Assembly (NCBI RefSeq): GCF_001278705.1
Contig: NZ_CP012600.1
Location: 4,189,417-4,253,416 of the forward strand
DNA length: 64,000 nucleotides
Direction of reading: 5' to 3'
Origin: Bacillus gobiensis
GTDB taxonomy: Bacteria; Bacillota; Bacilli; Bacillales; Bacillaceae
This document shows positions 52,290 through 62,046 of this stretch, piece after piece. Both the position numbers and the translations under genes were made by a program. Each line of letters opens with the position of its first letter. Within the stretch, counting starts at the first letter, position 1. The notes beneath the pieces are model-generated. The model was not told where the DNA came from. It made no database searches and saw only the letters and a program-made list of their open reading frames with translations.

Positions 52290-55200
52290 GTGAAACAATT
52301 AAAAAAATGGATTGTTTGTTCTGTCGCGGCAATAATGGTTTTGTCGAATTTTTTTATGCCTGCAGCTGTTTTTGCCAATGAAAAAATAAAAGTGGAGATT
52401 CAACCGCAGGAAAAAGCACAGTCAGATACAAAGAATGAATCGGAGAAACCAGCTGAAGATAGGCAGGCCGCCGATCTAAAAGATCTGCCTTCTCTTATTA
52501 TTACTGAAGTAAACGCGGGTACCGGTAAATATGATTTTGTCGAAGTGTATAACATCTCTGATAAGCCGGTGAATTTAGATTATTATACGTTTTCCTACCG
52601 CGTGAATGGAGAAGGCTTGAATGTGACTCTTCCCAAAACAACCATTTCTCCTGGAAAATCAAAAGTGATTTGGTTTACCAATAACGAAGAAAAAGAGAAT
52701 TTTAATTCGTATTATAAATCCTCACTAAATTCTGAAGACATCGCTGCAAATAAACAAATTCCTGGTTTAAATAGCAAAACTGATTTCTCCATCGTTTTAA
52801 AAGATAGTAAGGGAAAAGCTCTCTTGTTCGCCAACTATAAGAAAAATGCTTCAAATCTTCACTATGCATATCCTCCTGAGGGAATTGAGATGAATCAGCT
52901 GGCGGATGGGAATGAGCCTTCACCTACACCGGGGACTGCTGAGCAGAATCAGGTTCCGGAAAAGCTTCAGTCAAAAAGAGAAAACAAGCAACCAACAATT
53001 GACTACAAGCCGATTTCCGAATGGAAGCGATCAAACGATTTATCGATTGAGGCAAACGTTGCCGATGATCATAAGGATACGTCTGTCTACTTCTACTATC
53101 AGGCTGACTCAGAATCAGAATGGAAAAAAGAGAAAATGGAAGCAGTGAATACAGGTTCCGACTATAAATTCGTTCTTTCGAAAAGTGAATGGCAGGAAGG
53201 TTATTTTACATACTATATTGAGGCAGTAGATGAAAATGCTCGGACGGTCACAGAGAAACATCAAATCAATCTAAAAGCAGAGGAAACAAAAGAAATTCAG
53301 AACACTGGCAAGGAAGAAAAGAAGGATCATGAATTGGTAAAGAAAGATAAAAACATAGATGATACACAAACCGTTAAAAAAGCAAGTTCCAACACTAATC
53401 CTTATCTTCTGCTGACAGAAATCGCACCGAATTCCAAAGGGGGCGGAACAGATTACTATGAGTATTTTGAGCTATATAACAATTCAAACCAGCCACTCAA
53501 GCTAAACAAATATGCTTTTGTTTATCGATATACTGATTCAGGAGCAGAAACAGCGCTGCAAGTGCCGGATGAAACGATTGACCCGGGGGAAACATTGGTG
53601 TTTTGGTTTAATAATGGCGGAAAAACGCTGAATGACTTTAATCAACAGTTCGGAACGTCTTTAACAAATGAGCAGGTTTATGAATTTACTGGTTTTAGCG
53701 GGTTTGCAAACGGTGGAAATAGAGCTGTTGCCATAAAGGATAATCAAGGAAATGAATTGTCTTCTGCTGCTTATCTGAATGGCGAATCGGATAACAGCGG
53801 AAAAGTTATTCAATATTCCTATCCCAAACAAGGTACAGAAATGAACAAGCAGAAGGTGTTTGCTAATCCATCTCCTGGAGTGATCCAATCAGAGCAGGTT
53901 CCGGAAGTTCCTGTCGATTTGCCTGAGCAAGTTGACGATACGGAAGCGCCAAACATAACTCACCAGCCAATAAATGAATCCGAAGCTTTTGCACCGCTTA
54001 CAATCGAAGCGGAAATAACAGATAATATGGCTGCACCTTCTGCCACGTTGTATTATAAAAAATTATCAGAAACGGAATTTACTGCACTGACCATGACTCC
54101 GGGAGAAAGTTCATCCTTCACAGCCGAAATACCGGGAATTCAGCTTGAATCTGACATTGTATATTATATCGAAGCATCAGACGGTACGATTGTTTCTAAG
54201 ACAAACGAGTTTCAAGTCACAATTAAGGCACCGAATGTAGATTATCAAAAGCTGCCTCTTATGCTTGTGACAGAAGTAACGCCTGACACAGCAAATGTAA
54301 ACGGAGCAGACGGCTACGAATTTATCGAAATCTACAATAATACGAATCAGGATATCAACTTTAAAGATTACAAGCTTAGATACCGTTACGGCACGGATCC
54401 AGGGTCTGATGTCATTTGGGAATCTGTTCCGGATGATGTAGTAATTTCGGCTGGTAAAACACTTGTATTTTGGATTATTAATGGTCAAAATGCGGACAAA
54501 ACCGTTGCAGATTTTAATGCAAATTACGGAACGAACTTAGTGGAAAATAAAGATATTGTAAAAGTCTTTAGCGGCGGCATGGCGAACAGCGGCGCGAGAG
54601 GGCTTGTCATAACAACGAATACCAAAACAGAGATTTCCGTAGGATACTACAATGACACGACAAATGATGATACGCAGCCTGATAAAGGGATCGTTTACAA
54701 ATATCCTGTTGACGGGTCCACACAGTCTATCAAAGCCAGTGCTGGTAAAGAATCTGCTACACCGGGGCGCATCGAGCCGTACCAAGTGCCTAAGCAGCCA
54801 GTGATGGTAGAAAGCGACACTGAAAAGCCTTCAGTTGAAAATTTGACAAAAATTACGAAGGTCAATCAGAAGGAGAATATAGAACTGGTAGCTGAAGCCA
54901 AGGACAACAAAGAATTAAAAACAGTCAATCTCTTTTATAAAACAGATGGAGAGGAAGACTATAAGAAAGCAACTCTCTCCCAGGACTATAATGATACATT
55001 TTACCATCATATCTTGTACTCTCCTGAAATTATCGGGAAAACATATGTAGATTACTATTTTGTCGTTTCCGACGGCACGAATCAAACAGAAAGCGGCAAC
55101 TACAGAATTGCTGTTACCAATGATCTGGATCATTCCAGCCTTCGCATGAATGTAAAAGATGGAGATATTTTATCAGGTCAATCGATTATCAAGGGTACCT

Positions 55201-57992
55201 CAAAGGAAGAGCCAGAAAAAAATGTCCAGCTTTTCATTGATGGAAAACAATCGGAGGAGACCTACTCGGCGGTTGAAAATGAAGCTTATCTTGCATTTGA
55301 AGTCAGTGGAATCAATACGTGGTTTCAAAACGGTGTAACAATGGGAGATGAAATTCTCCATATTTTTGACGACTGGATCGCCCAATGGGAAACGATTACC
55401 GTTCCGATTGAAGCGGACAGGCTAAAAACAGGAGATAACACTCTTACAATCCGGGCAGGCAACAAGGCATCACCATTCGATTTAGAATCTGAAGAAAATC
55501 GGGATGACTACAATCTAAGAAACGTTCGCTTGATTCTTGCTGACGGTACAATGATTTATGATTTAAAACATAGTGATCCGGAAAAAGTGCTTGATATGGG
55601 AGACGATGGAACGAACCGTCCATTTGAAAATTTCACTTTTTCGGTAACAGAGGAAATGGCCAATTCGAAAGCAATGAAATGGGACACAACAAAAGCAGCG
55701 GATGGAAAGCATACCGTTTCTGTCAAAGACGCTAACGAGGAGATCACATCCACGATTGATGTGGATAATACGGCGCCTTCCATTCACCCGAATGTAAAGA
55801 ATAATCAAGAATTTAAAGGGAAGTTTACGATTGATGCAGAGATTCAAGATGAAATTGCGGGCGTAGCCGAAACAACAGCACTTCTGGATGGCGAGAAAAT
55901 CACGCTGCCGTATGACACGGCTTCTTCTCAGCTCTCTCCTGGCAGCCACAAGTTAGTCCTATCAGCAAAAGACAATGTGGGGAATGCAGCAGAACAAGTC
56001 ATTCATTTTTCTGTCGTGAATGAAAATCCGGAAAAACCGGAATTGATAGGACCAAGCAACAATTCCGAGGAGATCATCGATGGAAATCCAAAGCTGAAAG
56101 TAAAAGCGTCTGACCCGATGAACGACGATTTGGATGTTACCTTCTATAAAGGCTTCAAATATGATGCCAAGCAAAAGCGAAATGTAGAGATTTATCAACA
56201 TTCTGCTGATACTGAGCCGCCTAACTCGCAAGCGCCAAATGGAGAGACAAAGCTTTCTGATAACAAAAGGTCGCTTGTATCCGAGTTAGACGGCGAGTAT
56301 TTGACGACCGATTCCACGACCCAATTTCCTTATCATCGCTTTGATGTTGCGGTCGATAAAGAAGTGGATGAGAATGATAAAGTGGAAGTGGTTTGGCAAG
56401 GAAAGTCTCTTGAAAGTAGAAAGGTCACGATGTATGCATGGAACCATACAGCGGATAAGTGGGACATTGTTGATGTTAAAATCGCCGGTGCTGAAGATTT
56501 TTCATTAAAAGGGACAGTAGCTGTTAAAGATTTTGTTGCAAACGGCAAAGTAAATGTACTGGTTCAGGATGAGATCCCAAGCACTCCTGATGAATACGAC
56601 TATACCTTTGTATGGATGTCTGATACTCAGTATTATTCTGATAGCTATCCATATATCTATGACAGACAAACAAATTGGATTGCAGACATGCAGGAAAAAA
56701 TGAAGATCAAGTACGTTTTCCATACGGGAGACATTGTCGATAATTCATTAGACGAGCCTCAATGGATAAATGCTGACCGTTCGATGAAGGTGCTTGATGA
56801 TGCCAAGATTCCTTATGGCGTTTTAGCCGGAAACCATGACGTTGATCAGAAAACATTGGATTATACCGAGTACTATAAATATTTCGGACAAGACCGATTT
56901 AAAGACAAGCCGTACTACGGTGAATCCTACAAAAACAACCGTGGCCACTACGATTTGATTTCAGAAGGCGGCAACGACTATATCATGATCTATATGGGCT
57001 GGGGGATTGACGACGAAGGGATCAAATGGATGAATGAGGTGTTAAAAGCCTACCCTGACCGCAAAGCTTTTTTGAATTTCCATGAATACTTGCTTGCATC
57101 AGGAACAAGGCATCCGCTTGGTGAAAAGCTATATAACGAAGTCGTGCTGCCAAATGAAAATGTCGTAGCTGTATTAAGCGGACATTATCATGAGAGCCAG
57201 ATGCTCGTTGATGAAATTGATGATAATCAAGATGGCACGCCTGATCGGAAGGTTTATCAAATTCTGGCGGACTACCAGGCAGGACCTGAAGGCGGAGAAG
57301 GCTATATTAGGCTGCTTCACTTTGATCAGGATAATAATCGCATCATTGTTAATACATATTCACCGTATAAAGACAAGTACAATTACTATGACCGGGAAAT
57401 TTATCCAGGAAAGGACGAATTTACGATCGATCTTGATCTTACGCCGAAAGAAAAACGCGTCGCTACTGATTACTTTGCCGTTAATGTGTTCACTGATTCT
57501 GAAATCGGAAAAGTAGAAAATGTGAAAAGCGGTGAAGTCGCAGAAATGGAGTGGACAGGGCTGAAAGAAGGCGCTGGATACTATTGGTACGCAACAGCAG
57601 AAGATGACTACACAGGAGAAGCAACATCAGACATCTGGACATTTACAAAAGGAAAAAATAATAACCCTGATCCAGACGATGGAAACGATGGAGGGAATAA
57701 CCCGGATCCATCAGACGGCAGTAACAATAGCGGAAATACTCCAAATCCATCAGATGGCAGTAATAATGATGGAAACAATCCAGATCCATCAGATGGCAAT
57801 AGCGGTGGAGGAAATACTCCAGATCCTTTAGACGGCAATGACAATGGCGGAAATAATGGAGAGGGTGGCAGTGATACATCATCCCTTCCAAGCACGGCTA
57901 CTGCAAATTATCAATTCCTCTTGTTCGGAATGATCTTGATTATTTTTGGTGCGGCTATTTTAAGTTATCGTAAAAGAAAGCAAGTTTCATAA
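52290..57992 (+). CDS. Giant cell-wall-anchored lamin-tail/metallophosphoesterase protein
   Basis: The 1900-residue surface protein starts with GTG and a signal peptide (to about residue 31). Three lamin-tail domains begin near residues 68 (LIITEVNAGTG), 373 (LLLTEIAPNSKGGG) and 657 (LVTEVTPDTANVNG), alternating with Ig-like modules. A galactose-binding-like region (about 960-1140) and more Ig-like modules follow. A calcineurin-type phosphoesterase spans about 1435-1690: DTQYY, TGDIVDN near 1480, AGNHDVD near 1513, SGHYHES near 1630. A Gly/Asn/Asp/Pro stalk made of 13-residue repeats leads to LPSTA at 1866-1870, a membrane helix and KRKQ tail, a sortase signal of the LPxTA type. Resembles B. 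subtilis YvnB only in outline. Substrate, perhaps extracellular phosphodiesters, is unknown. Confidence 0.9.
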   Translation: MKQLKKWIVCSVAAIMVLSNFFMPAAVFANEKIKVEIQPQEKAQSDTKNESEKPAEDRQAADLKDLPSLIITEVNAGTGKYDFVEVYNISDKPVNLDYYTFSYRVNGEGLNVTLPKTTISPGKSKVIWFTNNEEKENFNSYYKSSLNSEDIAANKQIPGLNSKTDFSIVLKDSKGKALLFANYKKNASNLHYAYPPEGIEMNQLADGNEPSPTPGTAEQNQVPEKLQSKRENKQPTIDYKPISEWKRSNDLSIEANVADDHKDTSVYFYYQADSESEWKKEKMEAVNTGSDYKFVLSKSEWQEGYFTYYIEAVDENARTVTEKHQINLKAEETKEIQNTGKEEKKDHELVKKDKNIDDTQTVKKASSNTNPYLLLTEIAPNSKGGGTDYYEYFELYNNSNQPLKLNKYAFVYRYTDSGAETALQVPDETIDPGETLVFWFNNGGKTLNDFNQQFGTSLTNEQVYEFTGFSGFANGGNRAVAIKDNQGNELSSAAYLNGESDNSGKVIQYSYPKQGTEMNKQKVFANPSPGVIQSEQVPEVPVDLPEQVDDTEAPNITHQPINESEAFAPLTIEAEITDNMAAPSATLYYKKLSETEFTALTMTPGESSSFTAEIPGIQLESDIVYYIEASDGTIVSKTNEFQVTIKAPNVDYQKLPLMLVTEVTPDTANVNGADGYEFIEIYNNTNQDINFKDYKLRYRYGTDPGSDVIWESVPDDVVISAGKTLVFWIINGQNADKTVADFNANYGTNLVENKDIVKVFSGGMANSGARGLVITTNTKTEISVGYYNDTTNDDTQPDKGIVYKYPVDGSTQSIKASAGKESATPGRIEPYQVPKQPVMVESDTEKPSVENLTKITKVNQKENIELVAEAKDNKELKTVNLFYKTDGEEDYKKATLSQDYNDTFYHHILYSPEIIGKTYVDYYFVVSDGTNQTESGNYRIAVTNDLDHSSLRMNVKDGDILSGQSIIKGTSKEEPEKNVQLFIDGKQSEETYSAVENEAYLAFEVSGINTWFQNGVTMGDEILHIFDDWIAQWETITVPIEADRLKTGDNTLTIRAGNKASPFDLESEENRDDYNLRNVRLILADGTMIYDLKHSDPEKVLDMGDDGTNRPFENFTFSVTEEMANSKAMKWDTTKAADGKHTVSVKDANEEITSTIDVDNTAPSIHPNVKNNQEFKGKFTIDAEIQDEIAGVAETTALLDGEKITLPYDTASSQLSPGSHKLVLSAKDNVGNAAEQVIHFSVVNENPEKPELIGPSNNSEEIIDGNPKLKVKASDPMNDDLDVTFYKGFKYDAKQKRNVEIYQHSADTEPPNSQAPNGETKLSDNKRSLVSELDGEYLTTDSTTQFPYHRFDVAVDKEVDENDKVEVVWQGKSLESRKVTMYAWNHTADKWDIVDVKIAGAEDFSLKGTVAVKDFVANGKVNVLVQDEIPSTPDEYDYTFVWMSDTQYYSDSYPYIYDRQTNWIADMQEKMKIKYVFHTGDIVDNSLDEPQWINADRSMKVLDDAKIPYGVLAGNHDVDQKTLDYTEYYKYFGQDRFKDKPYYGESYKNNRGHYDLISEGGNDYIMIYMGWGIDDEGIKWMNEVLKAYPDRKAFLNFHEYLLASGTRHPLGEKLYNEVVLPNENVVAVLSGHYHESQMLVDEIDDNQDGTPDRKVYQILADYQAGPEGGEGYIRLLHFDQDNNRIIVNTYSPYKDKYNYYDREIYPGKDEFTIDLDLTPKEKRVATDYFAVNVFTDSEIGKVENVKSGEVAEMEWTGLKEGAGYYWYATAEDDYTGEATSDIWTFTKGKNNNPDPDDGNDGGNNPDPSDGSNNSGNTPNPSDGSNNDGNNPDPSDGNSGGGNTPDPLDGNDNGGNNGEGGSDTSSLPSTATANYQFLLFGMILIIFGAAILSYRKRKQVS
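57693..57848 (+). repeat. Four 39-bp tandem repeats encoding the wall stalk
   Basis: Units at 57693, 57732, 57771 and 57810 each encode 13 residues of the pattern GN(N/T)P(D/N)P(S/L)DG(S/N). A degenerate unit precedes them. Copy number could vary by slippage and alter the length of the stalk before the LPSTA anchor. Confidence 0.85.
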
Positions 57993-58003
57993 CATCATCC
58001 AAG

Positions 58004-58033
58004 GGCAGTAGGGAATAACCTGCTGCTTTTTTT
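58004..58033 (+). terminator. Terminator of the wall protein gene
   Basis: GCAGTAGG GAATAA CCTGCTGC followed by TTTTTTT. Confidence 0.85.
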
Positions 58034-58115
58034 CCATGCAAGCAGAGTCACATCCCCTATTAAAATGCTTTAGCCTAAGACGAAATGATATACTAATGGA
58101 AAAACGGAGGCGAAA

Positions 58116-58505
58116 ATGAACAAACTTCCGCATCAATATCCTTTTCTATTCATTGATCGGGTAGTAGAGGTAGTGCCTGGAAAAAGCGCACTTGGGTATA
58201 AATACATTTCCAATAATGATTGGTTTCTCATTTCACAAAACGGAACGATGCCATTTGGACTGATCATTGAAGCTCTGGCACAGCTCAGTGCATATGCAGC
58301 AGCTGAAAATAATGAAAACAGCCTTGGTTTGTTATCTTCTATTAAAAACGCTAGCCGGGAAGGTGATGTTCATGCTGGAGACAGACTCGACTTATTTTTT
58401 GAGGTCATCAGGTTTAAAAAAGGATTTCTGTTTGGCACGGGGACAGCATCGGTTAATGGCAATAAGATAGCGAAAGCAGATATCGGAATATATATTTCGC
58501 ATTAA
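58116..58505 (+). CDS. FabZ-like hotdog-fold protein
   Basis: The 129-residue protein resembles 3-hydroxyacyl-ACP dehydratases: LPHQYPFLFIDRVVEVVPGKSALGYKYI with the catalytic His near residue 6, and LIIEALAQLSAYAA with the catalytic Glu near 52. It is shorter and more divergent than housekeeping FabZ (no GNLMPG-type motif is evident), and stands outside a fatty-acid gene cluster, so it may be a paralogue acting on another thioester. Start follows ACGGAGGCG. Confidence 0.8.
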   Translation: MNKLPHQYPFLFIDRVVEVVPGKSALGYKYISNNDWFLISQNGTMPFGLIIEALAQLSAYAAAENNENSLGLLSSIKNASREGDVHAGDRLDLFFEVIRFKKGFLFGTGTASVNGNKIAKADIGIYISH

Positions 58506-58668
58506 TGTAAAAGCCCGATTGGTTTATCTAACAAACAGCGGAGATTGAATCCCTGGATTCACCTCATATTTTCTCGCTTCTTTCGAATGTGCTAAATGAC
58601 GGCTGTTGATTCATAATAATGTTGTTAGACTTAGAAGAAGTGGAAAAACCATATAAGGAGGAATTAAT

Positions 58669-59121
58669 TTGAGCAAAGCAGAGCAAATGATGAAAGATTG
58701 GCTCCAGCACCGCAATGTTCTGGAAGAATTGCTAGAATTAATCGACGACGAACATATTGATTTTAAACCGTGGGCCGATGCCATGTCGCTTGGCGAGCTT
58801 GCCTTGCACGTTGCAGGATGGAATGATGTATTCGTTTCTATGGTCAAGACGGAAAAACTTTCTGTACCGGACATACCTAAATGTGAGACGATGGCAGACG
58901 TACGAAAAGCTGTAAAGGATTTTACTGAAAAAACGAAGGCTACATACGAGATGTTTACCGACACGGAATTAGAAGCTGAAAATAGTTCGTCGCACCCGAA
59001 GCTCCAGGGACCGAAAAAGAGATATCTTACTGCGATGTATGATCACGAAATTCACCATAAAGGCCAACTTTTCATGTATGCCCGCATGGTTGGTGTAAAA
59101 GATGTGCCGTTTTTCCGCTAA
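58669..59121 (+). CDS. DinB family protein
   Basis: The 150-residue four-helix bundle has the DinB metal triad: His in ELALHVAGW near residue 43 and the pair in YDHEIHHKGQLFMYARMVGV near 124-128. DinB/YfiT proteins are thiol-transferase-like metalloenzymes; specific substrates are unknown. It starts with TTG at 58669 behind TAAGGAGG. Confidence 0.9.
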   Translation: MSKAEQMMKDWLQHRNVLEELLELIDDEHIDFKPWADAMSLGELALHVAGWNDVFVSMVKTEKLSVPDIPKCETMADVRKAVKDFTEKTKATYEMFTDTELEAENSSSHPKLQGPKKRYLTAMYDHEIHHKGQLFMYARMVGVKDVPFFR

Positions 59122-59242
59122 AGAATTTAGGAGGTAGCTTTAGGCTATCTCTTTATTTTTCTTTAAAAAATGTCCTTTGAAAAAAGGACAGTGGTAATAT
59201 TTATTAATGGTTCTCTCAGGTCCATATTGAAACGAAATAAGT

Positions 59243-59398
59243 TTATTTTCGCTTCGTGATAGATCGATCCTTTGTTTTATGCTTTTTCTTTTCATCTTTC
59301 ATATTTTCTTTTACCTCTTCATCTGGAATTGGATCAACATGGTTGTCATTTTTCACATTCTCCGCCAGTTTTTCTTTTTCTGTCTTTTTTTCTCCCAT
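59243..59398 (-). CDS. Small Lys/Glu-rich protein, 51 residues
   Basis: A minus-strand frame from ATG 59398, preceded by AAGGGGTG at good spacing, encodes a highly charged peptide (MGEKKTEKEKLAENVKN, NHVDPIPDEEVKENMK, KHKTKDRSITKRK) with no hydrophobic stretch or cysteine. Strong ribosome binding site and codon usage support a real gene. I recognise no family; such small hydrophilic proteins are often spore or stress proteins in Bacilli, but that is only analogy. Confidence 0.65.
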   Translation of the reverse strand: MGEKKTEKEKLAENVKNDNHVDPIPDEEVKENMKDEKKKHKTKDRSITKRK

Positions 59399-59564
59399 TT
59401 TCGATTCACCCCTTGTTATTTTATTCCCCTATTATGAAAGAAAAAAACTTATATAGCATCCGGTATATGTAAACTGAAAATAAATAGTAGTTAACAATCA
59501 CTTGTTATTGGATTACACTAAAACTTAAGAAATATCTGGGATTTTTAGTGGAGGAATGGTTCAA

Positions 59565-59885
59565 ATGAAAAAGATGTTTATTTCTATAATTGTTGTAGTC
59601 GCTATTATTGTCGCCGGAATTTATTCTGTAAAACACTTTTATGAAACGAAAGCAAATGAAATCGCAGATAAAACTGAACAATATTTAATCAACCATCCAA
59701 ATAAGAAAAAAGAGGAGATTAAAGAGGTTAAAGGATTAAATTCGAAAGGTGGAGATTATGGAGTATTGGTCAGAGTGGTCTATAAAGATACTCCCAACAT
59801 TCATCACTTCTATAAACAAGTAGATGGTAAAATTGTCTATGACGGAAATGAAGATATAAGTAAAGCAAAAGAACCAGTATTATAA
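59565..59885 (+). CDS. DUF3139 family small membrane-anchored protein
   Basis: The 106-residue protein has an N-terminal membrane helix (IISIIVVVAIIVAGIYSV-like, residues 4-22) and an extracytoplasmic domain with IKEVKGLNSKGGDYGVLVRVVYKD and IHHFYKQVDGKIVYDG, similar in plan to DUF3139. It parallels the protein at 14238. ATG 59565 is ten bases past GGAGG; ATG 59556 overlaps it. Monocistronic, function unknown. Confidence 0.75.
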   Translation: MKKMFISIIVVVAIIVAGIYSVKHFYETKANEIADKTEQYLINHPNKKKEEIKEVKGLNSKGGDYGVLVRVVYKDTPNIHHFYKQVDGKIVYDGNEDISKAKEPVL

Positions 59886-59966
59886 TGTAAGACTTCCGAC
59901 TTTTTGTCTTAAGAGAATCGATGATGAAAATTTATAGAATCATAGAAAAGTAAATAGAACATTTAT

Positions 59967-60016
59967 TTGTGAAACGCTTTCATATAGATTATAATGAACT
60001 AAAACGATTTACTAAA
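59967..60016 (+). promoter_or_regulatory. Promoter with LacI-like boxes upstream of the dehydrogenase
   Basis: TTGTGA (59967-59972), 17 bp, TATAAT (59990-59995) make a good promoter. TGAAACGCTTTCA (59970-59982) overlaps the -35 and resembles a LacI-family or cre-like site one base short of the cre spacing. AAAACGATTTACTAAA ends at 60016 downstream of the start and contains the same TTTACTAAA nonamer as the gal operators. Confidence 0.5.
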
Positions 60017-60136
60017 TCAGTTTGTGGGGAGGGAGGAGAAAAAAGAAAAAAATTAACAGCTGAAATGAAAGCGGAAACAAACCCCGATGAATAGGATTAC
60101 ATTTACTTAATTAATAGAATGAAAGGATGTAATAAA

Positions 60137-61150
60137 ATGATAGAAACTACTGTTTCACTTGAAGAATTAACAGAATTAGTCGTCAAAAAATTAACGGAGG
60201 CAGGCCTTAATGAAGAACATGCCGAGGTTGTGGCAGATGTCTTGGTTCATGCTGATCTTAGAGGGGTAAGCTCCCATGGCGTATTGCGTACGGAGCATTA
60301 CGTAAAGCGTTTAACGAATGGGGGATTAAATCCCGATCCTCAATTTTCCGTTAAAGAAACAGGTCCTTGCTCAGCTATTTTTGACGGTAACGATGGGATG
60401 GGGCATGTTATTTCAAAAGAAGCAATGGAATACGCAATCCAGCTTGCAGAGAAGAACGGGATCGGTATGGTGGCGGCCATCAACAGCAGCCATTGTGGAG
60501 CGTTATCTTATTTTGTACAGCAGGCGGCCGATAAAAATATGATTGGTATGGCGATGACTCATACGGACAAAATTGTCGTGCCATTTGGCGGTGCCAAGCC
60601 TTACTTCGGAACAAATCCAATCGCTTTCGGTTTTCCGGCAAAAGAAAATAAGCCCGTCATTCTTGATATGGCAACAAGCAATGTAGCTTTTGGAAAAGTA
60701 TTGCACGCCCGTGAAGCAGGTCATTCAATCCCAGCCGATTGGGGAGTTGATGAAAACGGAAGGCCGACAACAGATGCGGACAACGTTTCCGCCCTGCTTC
60801 CATTTGCAGGACCAAAAGGTTACGGCTTAGCGATGGTCGTAGATATTTTGTCTGGTATTTTAACCGGCTCTGCATTTGGCCCGCATATCACGGCTATGTA
60901 TGGCGATTACAACAAAAAACGTCATCTGGGGCATTTTTTCTGTGCGATCAATCCGAAGGTGTTTACCGATGTAACCGGCTTTTTAACCAATATGGATCAA
61001 ATGATTAATGAGCTGCATGATATAACGCCTGCTGCTGGCTTCGATAAAGTTATGGTCCCGGGAGAACCTGAACAGATTCGGGAAAATACACGGCGCAAAG
61101 AAGGGATTCCTGTAACAGATTCTGTTTATCAATATCTTATTCAAAAGTAA
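60137..61150 (+). CDS. Malate/L-lactate dehydrogenase family, ureidoglycolate dehydrogenase (AllD)-like
   Basis: The 337-residue NAD(P)-dependent oxidoreductase belongs to the Ldh_2 (YlbC/YjmC/AllD) superfamily: [18 protein letters not shown], catalytic His in [16 protein letters not shown] near residue 120, [27 protein letters not shown] and [16 protein letters not shown]. Of family members I remember, AllD of E. coli is the closest in motifs, including ETGPCSAI. No other allantoin gene is seen, so the substrate is uncertain. ATG 60137 follows GAAAGGATG. Confidence 0.85.
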   Translation: MIETTVSLEELTELVVKKLTEAGLNEEHAEVVADVLVHADLRGVSSHGVLRTEHYVKRLTNGGLNPDPQFSVKETGPCSAIFDGNDGMGHVISKEAMEYAIQLAEKNGIGMVAAINSSHCGALSYFVQQAADKNMIGMAMTHTDKIVVPFGGAKPYFGTNPIAFGFPAKENKPVILDMATSNVAFGKVLHAREAGHSIPADWGVDENGRPTTDADNVSALLPFAGPKGYGLAMVVDILSGILTGSAFGPHITAMYGDYNKKRHLGHFFCAINPKVFTDVTGFLTNMDQMINELHDITPAAGFDKVMVPGEPEQIRENTRRKEGIPVTDSVYQYLIQK

Positions 61151-61241
61151 GAAATGGGTCTTCTAACTCCTTTGCCCGGGACACATTCTTGTATTAGAAT
61201 ATGAAGTGGATCAAAATAAAAATAAGCGAGGTAATTTTTAC

Positions 61242-62015
61242 GTGCCAGATAGCAAAGGAAACGAAAAAGATCTAAAGCTGATTGCATTGGATATGGATGG
61301 GACTCTTTTAAATCATGAAAATGACATTTCGGAAGGAAACAAGCAAGCAATTTCCGAGGCAATAAAACAGGGGATTCATGTGGTCATTAGTACTGGGCGT
61401 ACAATTATGACTTGCAAAAAGCTAGTTGAGCCGCTTAAACTTTCATCTTATGTGATTACAACGAACGGAAGTGAAATCTGGGATTCGGATTTTGTTCTCG
61501 TTGAGCGCCAGCTGCTAGGCTGTGATCATATCGAGCAAATGCTCAATTTAAGAAATACCCATAATACGAGTTTTTGGGCCGCGAGTGTAGATAAGGTATG
61601 GAGAGATGAGATCCCCGAAGACGTTACGAAACACGAATGGCTCAAGTTCGGTTTTGATATTGAAGATGACGAAATTCGCGAAAAAGTATTAGAAGAGCTT
61701 AGAAAAAATACTGGATTGGAAATATCAAATTCCAGCCCGACAAATATTGAAGTAAATGCAGTCGGGATTAATAAAGCCGCTGCGTTAGTAAAGGTTACTG
61801 AACGCCTTGGGCTTACAATGGATAACGTAATTGCTATGGGAGACAGCTTAAATGATATTGCCATGATATCAGAAGCAGGAATCGGTGTAGCTATGGGAAA
61901 TGCACAAGACATCGTGAAGGAAACAGCCGATTGGGTCACAGATACTAACGTGGAAGATGGAGTAGCTAAAGCCATCAGACATTGGGTGTTGAATCCAAAG
62001 CGATCATCTGTTTAA
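61242..62015 (+). CDS. Cof-type HAD-IIB family phosphatase
   Basis: The 257-residue hydrolase has the HAD motifs: nucleophile Asp in IALDMDGTLLNHE, Thr in VVISTGRT, the Lys in NKAAALVKV (GINKAAAL) and the acidic pair in MGDSLNDIAM with GVAMGNA. It dephosphorylates sugar phosphates or similar metabolites. GTG 61242 follows GCGAGG at nine bases and is preferred to GTG 61206, which has no site. It follows the dehydrogenase by 91 bases and may be co-transcribed. Confidence 0.9.
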   Translation: MPDSKGNEKDLKLIALDMDGTLLNHENDISEGNKQAISEAIKQGIHVVISTGRTIMTCKKLVEPLKLSSYVITTNGSEIWDSDFVLVERQLLGCDHIEQMLNLRNTHNTSFWAASVDKVWRDEIPEDVTKHEWLKFGFDIEDDEIREKVLEELRKNTGLEISNSSPTNIEVNAVGINKAAALVKVTERLGLTMDNVIAMGDSLNDIAMISEAGIGVAMGNAQDIVKETADWVTDTNVEDGVAKAIRHWVLNPKRSSV

Positions 62016-62017
62016 TT

Positions 62018-62046
62018 TAAAAAGGGCCAAGCGCTCTTTTTTTATT
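62018..62046 (+). terminator. Probable terminator after HAD gene
   Basis: AAAAAGGGC CAA GCGCTCTTTTTTT forms an imperfect stem with a clear T-tract just after the stop codon. Confidence 0.55.

Noticed and set aside
55563..55949. 128-codon minus-strand frame inside the large wall protein gene
   Set aside because: Arg/Ile/Cys-rich antisense shadow without a start signal.
57608..57895. Minus-strand Pro/Ser/Leu-rich open frame of 95 codons
   Set aside because: It is the antisense shadow of the repeat-rich stalk of the wall protein.
59256..59456. Plus-strand Phe/Ser-rich open frame
   Set aside because: No ribosome binding site, low complexity; it is the shadow of the small minus-strand gene at 59243-59398.
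59970..59982. Perfect cre site
   Set aside because: TGAAACGCTTTCA lacks one base between AA and CG relative to the cre consensus, so I list it only as LacI-like.
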